64,000 nucleotides of DNA from Branchiostoma floridae (GCF_000003815.2 NC_049989.1:16156522-16220521), one strand, 5' to 3'; shown: positions 42,166 to 54,217, numbered from the stretch's first letter. Notes: generated from the letters alone by a model not told the origin. Numbers and translations are program-made.

Positions 42166-42558
42166 GTGAGTACAAGAAAACTCCCGTTTTTCAGCGATTC
42201 TTTCCCAAATTTCCAGCTTTTCAGAACACCCATTTTCTCAATATGGAATCTTCATTCTGTGGTTAAACTAGAAAAGCACTGTGTCTCTTGTGGTATTGAT
42301 ATAAAACGTGTTTTGTTTTCTTTCCTATTATATTTTGGAGGGATGGTGTTGTTGAAACTTACACAGGTAAAAGAACATGTCGTAGTATTGTTATTATGGA
42401 TCTTCAGTAGCATAAGTTGATCGATGTATATTCTTCCTTGTTTAGAGTGTTGTTTTGTGTCTTCATTGACTGCCTAAATGCTGATGTGTCGCTGGAATCT
42501 GTTGTAAAATTGTTGCACGCTGTCAAAGCAGCTTGGTGCATTGTGCTGCAAAATAAAG

Positions 42559-43639
42559 GGGTTGGCGGAAACGGCTGCCCGGTCGGTCGGCGGAAACGGC
42601 TGCCCGGTCCGGTCTGGAGGTTGGTTTTGGGGGTTTCGAGTATACGAAATTTAAACAAGATGGCTTACTATCGCAGCAGTGATCTAAGTGCATTTCTCGT
42701 GTAGGCTGACCCTACAACTTACAGTAGCACTAATATCGTAAACATTACCATAATTTCGGAAATTCGAAAACGCAAACACGGCGTAATTTCGAACTTGTAC
42801 ACATTTTCACACGATCTGAGACTGAATGGGATTATGCTGATGCTTTGACCACGAACACATTTGTTAAATCCTTGGTTAAATCTTTACTATTTTTATCATC
42901 TTATCATTTCCGACATGTGAGAATAGTATCGTGATCAATCAAAGAATTGCAGTGGGGGAAATCTTCAGACACTGGTGAAATCGCCAATTTGATCTTTCAA
43001 GAATTCAATGTTCGGTGACAAGTTTGCTTACGGGGAGGAAAGACTACGGCGGAGCTGTTTTCGTGTGAAGTATGTGAAAACATCGTACATAATTAATGTA
43101 TAATTGACTACATTAGTTTAAACCAGAACCTGACACAAAAAATTGAATCCACGCGTTTGTAAATGTACATTTTAGTATTAATTTAACTAAATTTGAATTA
43201 TTTTACAGTTCTTAGAGATAGTTTCTCCTCGGACACGTCAGACAGCTCGGCACGGTAGTGCTGTCAAAATTGATTGATTTTGTCGCCGGCGCCCGGCACA
43301 TATGATAATAGATCAAAGGACCGCCACTCTGTACAACCCTAAGCGCTTGACGTAGCGAACTTCTGACGTTCTGTACTGGGGGACGTTCTAATAGCAGAAG
43401 CTGGGGACAATCTTACCAAGAAATGTCAAATTAATTTTTTTTCAAAAGATAAGTAATTTGGCCAGCTTCCTTTGAACATACAGCAACATCTAACAACCGT
43501 TATGGAATATTTAAGTAGGTATTTTGTTTACTTCACTTACACTGCTGTATGCAATACTCGAAACCCCCAAAACCAACATCCGGACCGGACCGGGCAGCAG
43601 TTTCCGCCGACCGACCGGGCAGCCGTTTCCGCCAACCCA
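42559..43639. mobile_element. MULE-like element 2, ~90-bp TIRs, 9-10-bp TSD
   Basis: The TIR starts GGGTTGGCGGAAACGGCTGC and runs to TTTTGGGGGTTTCGAGTAT; the right arm (43555-43639) is its complement. AAAATAAAGG flanks both ends (42550-42559 and 43640-43649, boundary uncertain by one or two bases). The GGCGGAAACGGCTGCCCGGT word is itself duplicated inside each TIR. The interior is non-coding. Confidence 0.75.
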
Positions 43640-43659
43640 AAAATAAAGGCGAAAACAAC

Positions 43660-44135
43660 ACGCCGATATTTTATCATAAAACTGATTAGGATAGCTTCCA
43701 TACGTTAAAACCCAGACTCATATCATATTTAGTGTCCATTATATTATAGATGATTGGCATAATTAGAATATCATGCAAGTATTTTGTTGCTCCAAGAATA
43801 CAAAAGGAGTCAAGATTGGCTTGTGCCTCCTCCCCCTTTTGTAGTTTTTTTTTTTTTCATGTTTAAACATTTTTGGCCTCTGTTGGTCAACCATAAAAGT
43901 GTCAAATTTGATGATTTAAAATGGTTCAGTACTGCCTAGTCTATCTGTATTTTCACACGTGCATGTACAATGTACCTCAATATGCCCAGCCACTGACAGT
44001 GCACACTGAGTGCAGGAAATTGTGATAATTTGAATGCCTTGTGTTTTGAATTAAGTACTAGAATTACCTATGTGGTAAAGGTAGTCCCATTCTACTGTAG
44101 CCTTTTTAAGACTGTAGGTGTAATGTAAGTGTGTT
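43660..44135. other. no recognised gene
   Basis: AT-rich, with a T-run near 43846; nothing identifiable. Confidence 0.4.
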
Positions 44136-44262
44136 GTGTCTAGGGCACAGTATTGAAATAGAAGGCAGAGCCCATCCCTCTCCTTCCACTACTGCCAGCC
44201 AAAGTCAGGTGCCCATATTTACACCTGGATGGAGTGAAGAAAGTCAGGTAAAGAGGTTCTAG
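44136..44262 (+). mobile_element. SINE-like fragment
   Basis: GTGTCTAGGGCACAGTATTG, then AGCCAAAGTCAGGTGCCC and TTTACACCTGGATGGAGTGA, the same order as 56034-56160 and the complement of 29615-29750. Confidence 0.5.
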
Positions 44263-44269
44263 GTTTCTG

Positions 44270-44562
44270 GACCAAACACCATAACTGTTATGCCAACATG
44301 ATGCCACAATGTTGGATTGATGTGTTCAAAAATCCTCATTTTCCCAGAACTATCGTAGAGTGGAATATGTTATCACCAAGCACAGTAGGGGCATCTTCTT
44401 TGGATAGTTTTAAAGAACACTTGCAGATAGATGTGCAAAAGTTAGGTGTGACGGGTCGTTCGGTGTAATATAACCAGCTGCTGCCACGCCACGTGCCTGC
44501 GAAGCTGGTGTGTCACGCCGAAGGGCGGTTGTACCAGCTATAGATACAGATACAGATACAGA
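44270..44562 (+). pseudogene. CR1-like LINE 3' end fragment
   Basis: Reads FPRTIVEWNMLSPSTVG and SSLDSFKEHLQ, the last conserved motif of CR1/L2-type ORF2, followed by a stop. A GATACA tandem tail at 44541-44562 replaces poly(A). The upstream part is frameshifted. Similar to, but diverged from, the copy at 23641-24296. Confidence 0.8.
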
Positions 44563-45270
44563 ATGTGGACAGATTATGATTGCCAAGTCTCTCAGCCAAG
44601 TTCAGTCAGGAAGTAAATTCATCATTATTCCAATGGTAATTTCAGAGCAGATGGCTGTACAAAATTACTGGTAATAAGTATCCATTTAGATGAAATGATA
44701 TTTTCTCTGATGAGGATCCAATATGGGGCTGACAGTTGAAATATCCCATTTAGGTAAACCGCAAGATTGTCAAGTTCATAAGTGCGTAGGTATGACGTAA
44801 GCAAAATATGTCCTTGCAAAGCTCAGTTCAATAATCATTTTAACTCAGGGGAAACACCCCCAGCAGAAGAGGAGATATCTCCTGTGTGTATCTTCCCCTT
44901 TTTCCCCAGCCAGAGGGTTCTTTATGTTCGTTTTGGAGGATATATATATCTGAAAGGTTATGGCCAATTAGAGACTGTCATTCCAATGTGTTTCTCATGA
45001 GTTTCATGGTAATCAATCACTCCTAGGAGGGGAGCATAGCAGACAGCAGGCTGGCAGGTCATTGTGTTTCTGTGGGTGGAGCAATTGGTCATGGATATAA
45101 GCTATATATATGTTTTCCACTGAGTTTCACATGTGTATCCTTCAGTCATACATTGGAATCACAATAGAAAAGTGTCCCAGTATGTCTCTACTGTATGACT
45201 GAGCTTTGCGAGTGCACTGAGCTGTAAAGTTTTTTGACAGATGTACTCACTGTCACTAAAACTTACTTTA

Positions 45271-46876
45271 CAGGGCTCGAAATACTTTTTTCTGCATACC
45301 TACACTGGTGCAGGTAACATTGAAAATTACCTGCACCACGCAGCACCAGACAAATTTTACCTGCACCACTCTCAGCCCACTCTGAATTTAGGGAGTATGG
45401 ATCATACTAAAATTGTTCAGGAACCATTGCTATTTTTTGTCTTTCGCCGCGCTTCCGCGGCGAAAGGCAATCAGACCGATATTAGATTTCTGTCCGTCTG
45501 TCCGTCCGTCCGTCCGGGTCGACCATGCCATACTGTGCTAGCGAGATATTCTACCCTGTAGATTCGACGGTATGTAACGTTATGACATACGTATCGGCCT
45601 ACCATGAATGTGCTGCTTGGTTTGCGGTCCATGCCATATCGTGCTAGCGAGATATTCTACCCTGCAGATTCGACGGTATGTAACGTTATGACATACGTAT
45701 CGGCCTACCATGAATGTGCTGCTTGGTTTCTGTATGGCTTATAAGCAGGAATTTGCAGAGACGGATGTGAACGGTGAGGATTTCTTCGTAAGATTGTATA
45801 CAATTTATAAACTAACATGTTCGCTGTTTGGTTATAATAAAACAGACATTGTAGAGAACAGTTTGACATGTCATTTACTTTGTTTTATGGAAAATCACCG
45901 CTACAAAATCTAGAATTGTGTAAGATGCGTGCGCCGCATCTGACATGGTGTGGGAGGGGGGCGTATTCGGAAATTTCTTACTCTAAGAAATTTCAGGCTA
46001 TTTTCGTGTAACAAACTTCTTTCAGCAAAATAGTAGCCCTCGGATGCGTTGAAAATAGAATTACCCACATTTAATTTATAATTTCGAAAGGGAAGATTCT
46101 GACCGAGCTCGACGGAGTGAGTCTGACGCGTGACGTCACGACTCCGTCAAGTAAAAGCATAATTGCGTTACTAAAAGAAACGAAACGTTCCATTAAACAT
46201 ACCACGGACCTGTTTTAGTTTAAAATATCTACCTTTCACATGATCTTGCCATTAAAAAAAATATTTCCATTACTGTATATGCCATGTTAATATTTTATGT
46301 TCAGTTGTTTATGGTGACAATACTTTGTTTGTTCTTGCAGAAATTCAGGACACATCTACTGATAAATTTGATTACTACAGTGCACTTTCATAAAACCCTG
46401 TTGTACTGTAACAGAGCCGTTCTTAACAGCGAAACAATCCGAATAAAGTTAACATCATTCATGCAGTTGTGTTATTATACAGTTCAAGTAAAATATACTC
46501 TGTGAGAACCACTACCTTACTAAACAGTTATATAACCTAGCACTTGACCAAACTGTGCCAGAGCTGCCAACGTTGCAGACTTGGCACCCACGCTTGACCA
46601 AACTATGCCAAACAATTTTACCTACACAATATAAGTAAGCGAAAGACTAGCTTTTTTCAGAAGCTCTTGTTTCTATACTTTATAGGTGGTAACAGTCAAT
46701 GCAGCTAATAACAATCCATGATTATACACCTACATCATATGACGTTTCTGTAAATGTATAAAACACAGTACATGGACAAGTGCAGATTAGGTGCAGGTAG
46801 ACACCAGAAATACCTGCACAGCTCCAATTTTACCTGCAGCAGTAAACTGCAAATACAGGTAGTATTTCGAGCCCTG
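45271..46876. mobile_element. CAGGGCTCGAA family MITE, split by an insertion, TSD CTTTA
   Basis: Ends CAGGGCTCGAAATAC and GTATTTCGAGCCCTG. Exact 5-bp flanks CTTTA at 45266-45270 and 46877-46881. The MITE sequence stops at about 45440 and resumes at about 46671 (GGTGGTAACAGTCAATGCAG), so the original element was about 370 bp. Confidence 0.8.
45441..46670. mobile_element. insertion with terminal hairpin nested in the MITE
   Basis: Begins with a perfect 11-bp stem, CTTTCGCCGCG and CGCGGCGAAAG around a 4-nt loop (45441-45466). A (CCGT)n run (45491-45515) and a 106-bp tandem duplication (about 45523-45731) follow. It ends near AGCTTTTTTCAGAAGCTCTTG. The uninterrupted MITE at 51083 shows where it inserted. 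Hairpin ends without a clear TSD recall Helitron-like elements, but I cannot confirm the class. A non-coding stretch with a CGTGACGTCACG palindrome (46130-46141) lies inside. Confidence 0.6.
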
Positions 46877-47273
46877 CTTTAACTTTGAGTCAAGTTTAAC
46901 TTCAACCATACTTTGTTCAGTGTTGAATGTGTGACTGCTGGCACAGGAAACACAGGAGCTTATGAGGATTACCTGTGGCAGACTTATTGTCTACATGCCA
47001 TGGTGTTACACATAGCCTTAGATAGAATCATATATCACATCAAAACTTTCCTACGCGTATGTGAGCTGTTTGAAAGATTGGAAGCATAACTTACACTATC
47101 AAACTACAAAGATAGGTTCTTGAAATCAATCTCAATAGGTCTTCGATTGTATATATTTCTCTGTGTTGTCCTCTCCTACCAAATGGACCAACTAACTCTC
47201 TGGGCAAATTATTCATCCCTTCCTACTATTCATTTACTATTATTTATCCCCCAAAGGATTCTCGCACAGAATA

Positions 47274-47465
47274 CTGTAATTCTTTGAATTTTTGCATTGG
47301 TTTATAGTTTATGGTTTTCGTGGTAAAGTGTCCAACGCAAAAACTGTGAGCATAGGTTGATAAAACCATTTCAACTGTACGGTATGTGGCTGTAGCTTTA
47401 TCACAAACACTTTATTTTCTCCTTACCAGGAAATTAAATTTCCACGAACGTTATGGCATTTACAG
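47274..47465. mobile_element. TA-flanked near-palindromic MITE, diverged copy
   Basis: CTGTAATTCTTTGAATTTTT to GTTATGGCATTTACAG with TA on both sides; the arms are diverged. Confidence 0.55.
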
Positions 47466-48009
47466 TAACATTGCCCCTTTCTTTCAAAGTTTCAGCTGCC
47501 AGTAGAATTATTAATGGTTTAATTAATCTAACAGATGTAATCTGCCTTTTGGGATAGTGTTCATCAGTCCTTACCAGCTGCTCCTAGCCTGGGCACAAGG
47601 CTATTATTCAGTTGTCACTACGGCTGCGTACCTAAATTTTACATCAGGTATAGGTACAGGTACCGCCGAACTGGTACAGACATCTAGGTACAGGTTCCTA
47701 CCCATGTGGAGAATGGGGGTTGGTGGTATTGTTTCCCTGATTTTCGGTCATTGCAGCGGGTTTAGGACACATAAAACACGGTGGTAGACGGACAAACGAA
47801 GAACACGACTGTACATGTACACCTTGGATGGCGAAACTCAACTGAACTTTGTTAAAAATCTCGAACGCATTCGAATACCACACCTGCGAACAAGAGCAAA
47901 CGTCCCTATTCAACATCGAACACCTGCACTCCGAGCCTCGTCCGCAGGTGCAGACGTGAAACGGAAGCGTTCTTAGAACGTTGTTTTAATACCCTTCTTA
48001 CACCCATAC

Positions 48010-48465
48010 CTAGCCTGGGTACCATCCAGATAGTAGTTCGCTCCAACATTTATTTTACACTGTATACAGTCTCTTCTCGCTCTGACTTTTATCATACACT
48101 ATAAACAGTAGCTTCTCTGCTGTTCCATCTGGGAACCTCTAATGTCTGGAATTGTCCAAATTCTGGTTTGTATGATTGAATTAAGGAATGGGTGCAAGTG
48201 CTTGTTTGAACAGGCATTCCAACACCCAAAACGTCTTCTGTCTGCTTGCGGGAGGGCCTGTTGTCATTGGATGAGTGCTCTAGAACTCGTTCCGTAATTT
48301 GCTCAGTAACTGACTTCACCACTAAAAGATTTGAATGTACAGTTCCCCAGATGGGTAGGATAAATGAACATAAGAACAAACTGTACTTGTACCTGAGCCA
48401 AACTCCCCGCCTGAAAGATCTCTTGCGTATTAGTTAAGCTGTCCCTAGCTAGGTATCACTTTGGT
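48010..48465 (-). mobile_element. CTAGCCT-GGTACCATC family element, copy 1
   Basis: CCTAGCCTGGGTACCATCCA at the left, then TAGTTCGCTCC and GAGTGCTCTAGAAC. These match the complement of 59698-60030 (GTGCTCTAGAAC, TTCTCGCTC-GACTTTTAT). The right end is degraded near 48455. Confidence 0.55.
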
Positions 48466-48808
48466 GTCACCTGAGGCCATGACTGCATCATGAGGTCAAG
48501 AGATTTCAATTCCAAATGTGGCTCAGATTTCAAGTTTCAGCGAGGCATTTTACGTCTTTTCCGGTGCTAAATGTTCGTCTTTGTGGCAGGATGAATGCAT
48601 AGTCAGTCACAAAATAACCACATACTTGATGTAAATTGTTATCGTTTTAGTATCGGTATTTCATTATTTGGTATTTTGGACCTACACTGAATCGATTTTT
48701 ACAATACAGTACAGTACAGGTGCTGTGTGAAGTGGATACTGATGGGCAGTCTAACTCTAAGTCGTCACTGATGTTTTCTATGACATTATGTCCTGCTTGG
48801 GTGTCTGG

Positions 48809-50112
48809 CAGGCTTTTAGCTAGCAATGCGTACGGGCGTACAATGTACGCCCTTTAATAAAAATATCACAAAATGTACGCCCTGTTTTTTGGATGTACGG
48901 CTTCTGTACGCCCTTATTTTCCCCCGGAAACTTCGCTCAAAGTTCAAAATTCGCCGATTCCGGGCCGAGCGCCGAGCACCGAGCTGCCATTTTGGGTGAT
49001 TCTACCTCAAGTCTCGCACCAACTCACATCTCGCGAATCGCGAGAGTCGCACCCCATTGGCCATTTCGGCGTGACGTAGCGCGCCCGGGCGCCATTATTG
49101 GTGGAATATCTGATATCCCCGCTGTTTTCGCGGGAAAAATCACGCAGGGAAGCGTGAAAACTTTGATTTGTTTACGAAAACTCGTCGAATGCCTGAAGTC
49201 ATTGGTGATAAGTACATGTATAGGATTGTTTTGGAGGTTTTTTTGCTTGTTTGTCGGTGGAATGTGGGAAAAACAACAGCTAATGTGACGATGACATACT
49301 GGGGAGGGGGGCGGTTTCGGCACTGAATTCGTAGAAAATGTTGAACGGAGGTCGCGATTTTTTCACGGTAACTTGAGATATTACTTTTGTTGCAGTCTTT
49401 ATTTTCAAAATATTGATACATGGATGTTGTTTGTTGAGAAAATTTCGCTTAATTTGCCCTTGGAGCACATCTTTTCTGCTATATATTTTCGATGAATTAA
49501 ATGTTTGTACACATATTTTTCTGTACTGTATAAAGTTAACGCTGATGTTACAGGCTACAAGTAACTTTTCAGTGCATTTAGTTTCAGCTATGTTCTTAAC
49601 AGAGTAGATACACAAAAGAAATATAAGATGTACCTGGCAGTCCTGGCTACACTCTCTCCTCTGTTGGTTTGCAGATTTTCTTGTAGACTTCTTTAGCTTG
49701 CTGTTGTTATATATGTAACATCACCTTTAGCAGTGAGGTTAATTTACTCTCTCTGATTGTATGTATTAACTCATGAAACATTATATTGTAAGGAATCAGT
49801 GTTATATTACTTGAAAATTACCTCATGTATTCTTTAAGCCATACCCACCTCTAATCAAGAACACATACCTCCCATTCTCAGGACAAAAGTAGTAATGCAG
49901 CAAAGACAAAAATTTGGCTATATTCTACTTCAAAATGCAGGAAATAGCTTTTCAGAGGCTTTAAATTTAAAAATTTTCCGGGGGAGGATACCCCCGGACC
50001 CCCCTACAATGCTCGCGCCTTCGGCGCTCGTCGCGCGGCTCTGCCGCGCAGTGCGGAGAGTACAACACATTACAGATGTACACCCTAAAAAAAATTCCTA
50101 GCTAAAAGCCTG
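48809..50112. mobile_element. hAT-like element, 8-bp TSD GTGTCTGG
   Basis: 1304 bp with ends CAGGCTTTTAGCTAGCAATG and TTCCTAGCTAAAAGCCTG, flanked by exact GTGTCTGG octamers (48801-48808 and 50113-50120). Subterminal GTACGCCC repeats (48840-48925) and a GCGCTCGTCGCGCGG block near the right end are visible. Several 60-130-residue open frames overlap without a hATC or BED signature, so it is non-autonomous. It shares its ends with 34362-34711. Confidence 0.85.
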
Positions 50113-50565
50113 GTGTCTGGACTGTACTTTGGGTTGATTGGAGTTGTGCATGATAAATACTCTCAGTCTGTAACGGTTTTCAAATAGTGATTAGGTTTTG
50201 ATTAGTGATATATTTGTCTCAGTGATTTTATTAATGGCATAACTATATATGAAACTTAGCCATATGACCAATGTGTACAGTACTAGTATTCTTTCGATTC
50301 ATACAATGAGAATTGTAGAAATTCTTGCCTTGCTAAACTAAATCTAGATAAATTCTCTTGACATTAATATTGTACAGTAGTAACAACAGTGTGCAATGCA
50401 GGTACCACATTTGAATGACAGTTACATTTTCTAGGATAGGGAATAGAGAGTTTTTTTCTGTAGTATCTATAACAGGAGGAAAAGGTCATACTTCCTTGTT
50501 TTTGTCCTTTCTGGACTATAAAGTATGAAGAGATTATCATGCATTCTTGTTTTTGTTCTTTCTAG

Positions 50566-50646
50566 ACTCTCTACCAGGCCACAGTTCCAAGTTTGAAGCA
50601 GGCCATTCCTTCATCAGTTTGGGGGCCTGCCTAGCAGGTGGACCAG
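50566..50646 (+). other. exon-like block of unknown gene
   Basis: Acceptor tract GTTTTTGTTCTTTCTAG, 81 bp, donor CAG|GTAAGG. The frame keeping both junctions in phase 1 reads SLPGHSSKFEAGHSFISLGA and a little further. A similar acceptor tract (CTTGTTTTTGTCCTTTCTGG) is duplicated 60 bp upstream without the AG. No family is recognised. Confidence 0.35.
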
Positions 50647-50804
50647 GTAAGGCTATCAACAGATTGTTCAGTGTTAAGTTAATAATTATAACAATTTTAA
50701 AACTTTATATCCGTGCACAAAATAAACCGCTTACCAACAAGCTTTCAAGCAGTCCTCTGCTGATCCTTCTCAAGTTGAAATGACCCAACACCTAAGTCAC
50801 ACAT

Positions 50805-50940
50805 TCGGAACGGCAGTGTGACGTCAGCAAAGGGTCAAAGGTGCTTGGCAGTCGGTATCGGCCCCCGTCTCGGTTGAGGGAAGGTTGGTGGGCTTTGTTC
50901 ATTGTGATAGATGGGGACATGTCAGATGTAAGTCTTTGAT
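50805..50940. promoter_or_regulatory. possible cis-regulatory module
   Basis: A low-repeat island with TGACGTCA (CRE), GGGTCAAAGGT (nuclear-receptor DR1-like), CATTGTG (SOX-like) and TGATAGATGG (PBC/MEIS-like) within about 120 bp. Motif presence alone is weak evidence. Confidence 0.2.
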
Positions 50941-51082
50941 TAAAAAAGGTCTTCTTCTAGAATTTGATGTCATCTGCTATTCTACTATCATTTGATTTGG
51001 TTATATTTCATTTTAGAACACACAATGTAATATATAATGTAAGCCAATGAATTAATAAATAAATAAATAGAATATACAATAT

Positions 51083-51405
51083 CAAGGCTCGAAATACTTC
51101 TTCTGGCATACCTGCACTGGTGCAGGTAACATTGAAAATTACCTGCACCAGACAAGTTTTACCACGCTGAGTCTGTATCTAGGAAGCATGGATCATGCTA
51201 AAATTGTTCAGGAAACATTGCTATTTTTTCTTTTATACTTCATAAGTAACAGTCAATGCAGTTGATAACAATCCATATAGACCTGCACCATAGGACATTT
51301 ATGTATTAAACATGGACCAGTGCAGGTTAGGTGCATCAGAAACACCTGCACAGGTCCAATTTTACCTGCACTAACCTGTATGTGCAGGTGGTATTTCGAG
51401 CCCTG
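51083..51405. mobile_element. CAGGGCTCGAA family MITE, uninterrupted copy
   Basis: Starts CAAGGCTCGAAATACTTC and ends GTATTTCGAGCCCTG. The interior CTGGTGCAGGTAAC and its complements give an internal stem. No clear target duplication in this copy. Confidence 0.7.
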
Positions 51406-52124
51406 ATTTCACTATTTACCAACAAAAAACTTCGTGCATCATGCTTGTCCATAGTCTGAGGTTCAGCAACCTATCATGAAGTTGTACTTCTTTTCACATA
51501 TTATCTATGGCTTATGCCTTGATAAACCACTGCTTGTCATTCATCACCAAGGGAGACTTGTTATCATCGGATTCACGTCCTTGGTCTTTCTTGTCAAGAA
51601 AATCCATTTATCATTGTGAAGACTGTCAGAAGGTGATAAAAGATTTATGAGCACTGGTCATGGTTATTAATTATAGCCCAAGGTTACCAGTATGTGTGTG
51701 TCTTTGGAGTTCTTCTGTAAGTTATATGACTGTATGAAATTGACTATGAAGTATTCTACCTGCTATTCTTAACAAAGTTCCCTCTCCTTTATTATTTCAT
51801 ACTCATAATGTGCTTTGACCCTAATTACTGGTGGAAACACACTGGTGTAGTGCAAGTGCATGTGTGTGCTTTGGATTTCATTTCTTAATATGCAGCCTCA
51901 CAATTGTCTCACATTGAGTCACGATCAGATTGTGATCATTCTGTTCGTAGAGGGCTCAAACTTATTTACGACTAGGAAAAAGATGTTGTGTTCCCTGTTT
52001 CCCGACCTACCCTAGAAAAACCTGCCGTCCCTAGACTTTTTTTGGAGTGGACAGTGGAGTCACATAGTTTTCAGTCATGAATTTTTTTCTTCACCCTGCT
52101 TGCTACTCAAGTAAAAAAATGCTT

Positions 52125-52385
52125 GTCCTATATAATGAAGAATGAATGTGTCCACAGATTTGTAACTAGTATTATGCACAAAATTGAACATTTGACATTG
52201 AAAATGTAAGTGTCCTCATGTATTTCAGTTTAACTTTGTGAAACTGTATTGGATCACTAGAGTTTTGGCCAAAGTCTTAAAAAAAGATATTTAAAAAAAA
52301 AGAAGATGCACATCCCTACCTACCGACGCTATTTTTTTCAGGACTGAAACAGGAAACACAACATTTCTTTTCTTAGGCCTTAAGG
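52125..52385. repeat. dispersed repeat, copy 2
   Basis: Collinear with 32130-32395 at moderate identity; ends TTTTCTTAGGCCTT. Confidence 0.65.
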
Positions 52386-52676
52386 AGAAGATGGGCTGCG
52401 TAATGTAAGGAGACTTGCAAAATTTCTAATGGAAATGCTCTGAATTATCCTGAAAGGTATTGGTCTTCATGTCCAATAGAATTACTGCGACCCTTTAGAG
52501 GGCTCTATTCAATTTCAGACAGTCACCAATGGCCTTTTATCGAAATTATCGTTCTTTGTTGGGAAAGAAGAATTGGAGCTATACGATAGGCAGAAAGATG
52601 GATACCATGGAAAGTGTAGCCTTATTTCCCTTGAAAAAACAATAATTCGTTTATGAAAGTTTACATTTCATCTTTA

Positions 52677-53042
52677 GGCCACACCAATTTTATTCGTTGT
52701 TTCTCCGATTTCCCGACCATATTTTTTCCGATTTGAAAAAATAAAACTTTTCAAATTGATGGTCACACCTCGTGTTGACCAAATTTCACTGCCTCTCCTT
52801 TCTCTAATTAACTATGGACCTTAAAATCCAGTAGCTGTACGTGTCTATTTTGGACGGTACATTTATGGTTTTTCTTCAAACTTTGGACTTTGCTACCAGG
52901 GACCCCCTAAATTAACTGTAACTTGAGTAAGCCCCTTGATCTCTCCTATCCCCGACTTTTTGCAAATTTTTTTTTTTTTACTGACTGACCCAATTTTTTT
53001 CTGAAAAAACTCCGAGAAACAACAAATAAACTTGGTGTGGCC
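52677..53042. mobile_element. Harbinger-like MITE, TTA TSD
   Basis: GGCCACACCAATTTTATTCG to AAATAAACTTGGTGTGGCC, with TTA on both sides (52674-52676 and 53043-53045). It has a near-complementary second tier, TTTCTCCGATTTCCCGAC and its partner. Confidence 0.78.
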
Positions 53043-53975
53043 TTACACAAATGTAATATAATATTCTTATAGATTATACGATAAGGTAGGCCACTGCATA
53101 AAATGTTTGCTTTTGTTTACATCATACACAGGCCATGTTACCCCATCTTTGCTTTGATTTGATTAAGGTATCCTACTACTACATAATTGTGCAGATCATA
53201 CACAGATAAAACTTTCTCTGATTAATTGGATAATATTAAGTGCTCGTGAGGAAAAGAGCTGTATGTGTCATCCTTTAGGTTATCCAGTGATTAGAACCTT
53301 AAACCAATTTGAGTCATCTCTTCATAACTGTTTTTAGGATTGGTAGGTAAATGGATTTAAAATGTGTAGATAGTTGACATCAGACTTCAGAGGTAATGTT
53401 AAAGCTGGCCCATAGGAAAGCATGTCTAAGTATTTTGAAACGAGGCTTTGTAAAAGTACTGACCCAAATGTCCATCCGCAGATGGCAACAACTTCAGGGT
53501 TATCCCCAGAATTTTTCAGTAGTATAGTGGAGGGGCTGGCAAAAATAACCTGAACCAACGCGCTGCGCTTTCATGAAAATTGGTTCATTTTGAAATGACA
53601 GAGGGTGTCAAGTACCAGAAGTATGATATATTATACTGGTTTCTTTGTTGTGAAGTGGCAAAATGACTATTGTTTTGGTCATCTCCCATTCACAAGTTTT
53701 TGCAGACAATGCCCACTGGAAAAGTGATGCCACTTGGCACAAAAAATCTGTGAATTGTCATTAATTTTAGTAACACTAACCAAGAAAATAGGGAAGAAAC
53801 ACACTAAATTCCAAAAGTCTCCGTTATTCCATCCTCTGGGGAGGACTCTGAACTTGCAACTGTCCTTATGCCAAACTAGATAAATGATCCCCTCACCCCA
53901 GTGCCTGAGTCCTCAACCAAATGAGGTTTCTCACTTAAAAGAAGAAGAACTGAACAAATAAAAAACACACACCAG

Positions 53976-54060
53976 TAAACAGTTACTCAAGCAACTGGAT
54001 ATGATTTTGGAAATGGTCAGATGTTTCAGACAGCATCCATTGTCTTTAGCCAGTGACACT
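53976..54060. mobile_element. half copy of the foldback MITE at 30288
   Basis: CAGTTACTCAAGCAACTGGA, ATGATTTTGGAAATGG and CAGATGTTTCAGACAGC match one arm and the middle of 30288-30427. Confidence 0.55.
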
Positions 54061-54217
54061 AAGAGCCTTTCTCAGTCTGTCACAGCTCTGACCGACCTAA
54101 AAATTCAGCAGGCGTTCGCATGAATTGTAAAGCTGGTAAGGCAGTGTCCTAGCCTATTACACAACCATCTTCTCTGTCAGGCTCTGAAATGGGCTGGTTA
54201 GTTAGTTATGGAGCATC

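Noticed and set aside
42404-42704. Overlapping ~90-residue frames on both strands (42404-42658 minus, 42417-42704 plus)
   Set aside because: Both run through the GC-rich TIR of the MULE-like element and have no coding signature.
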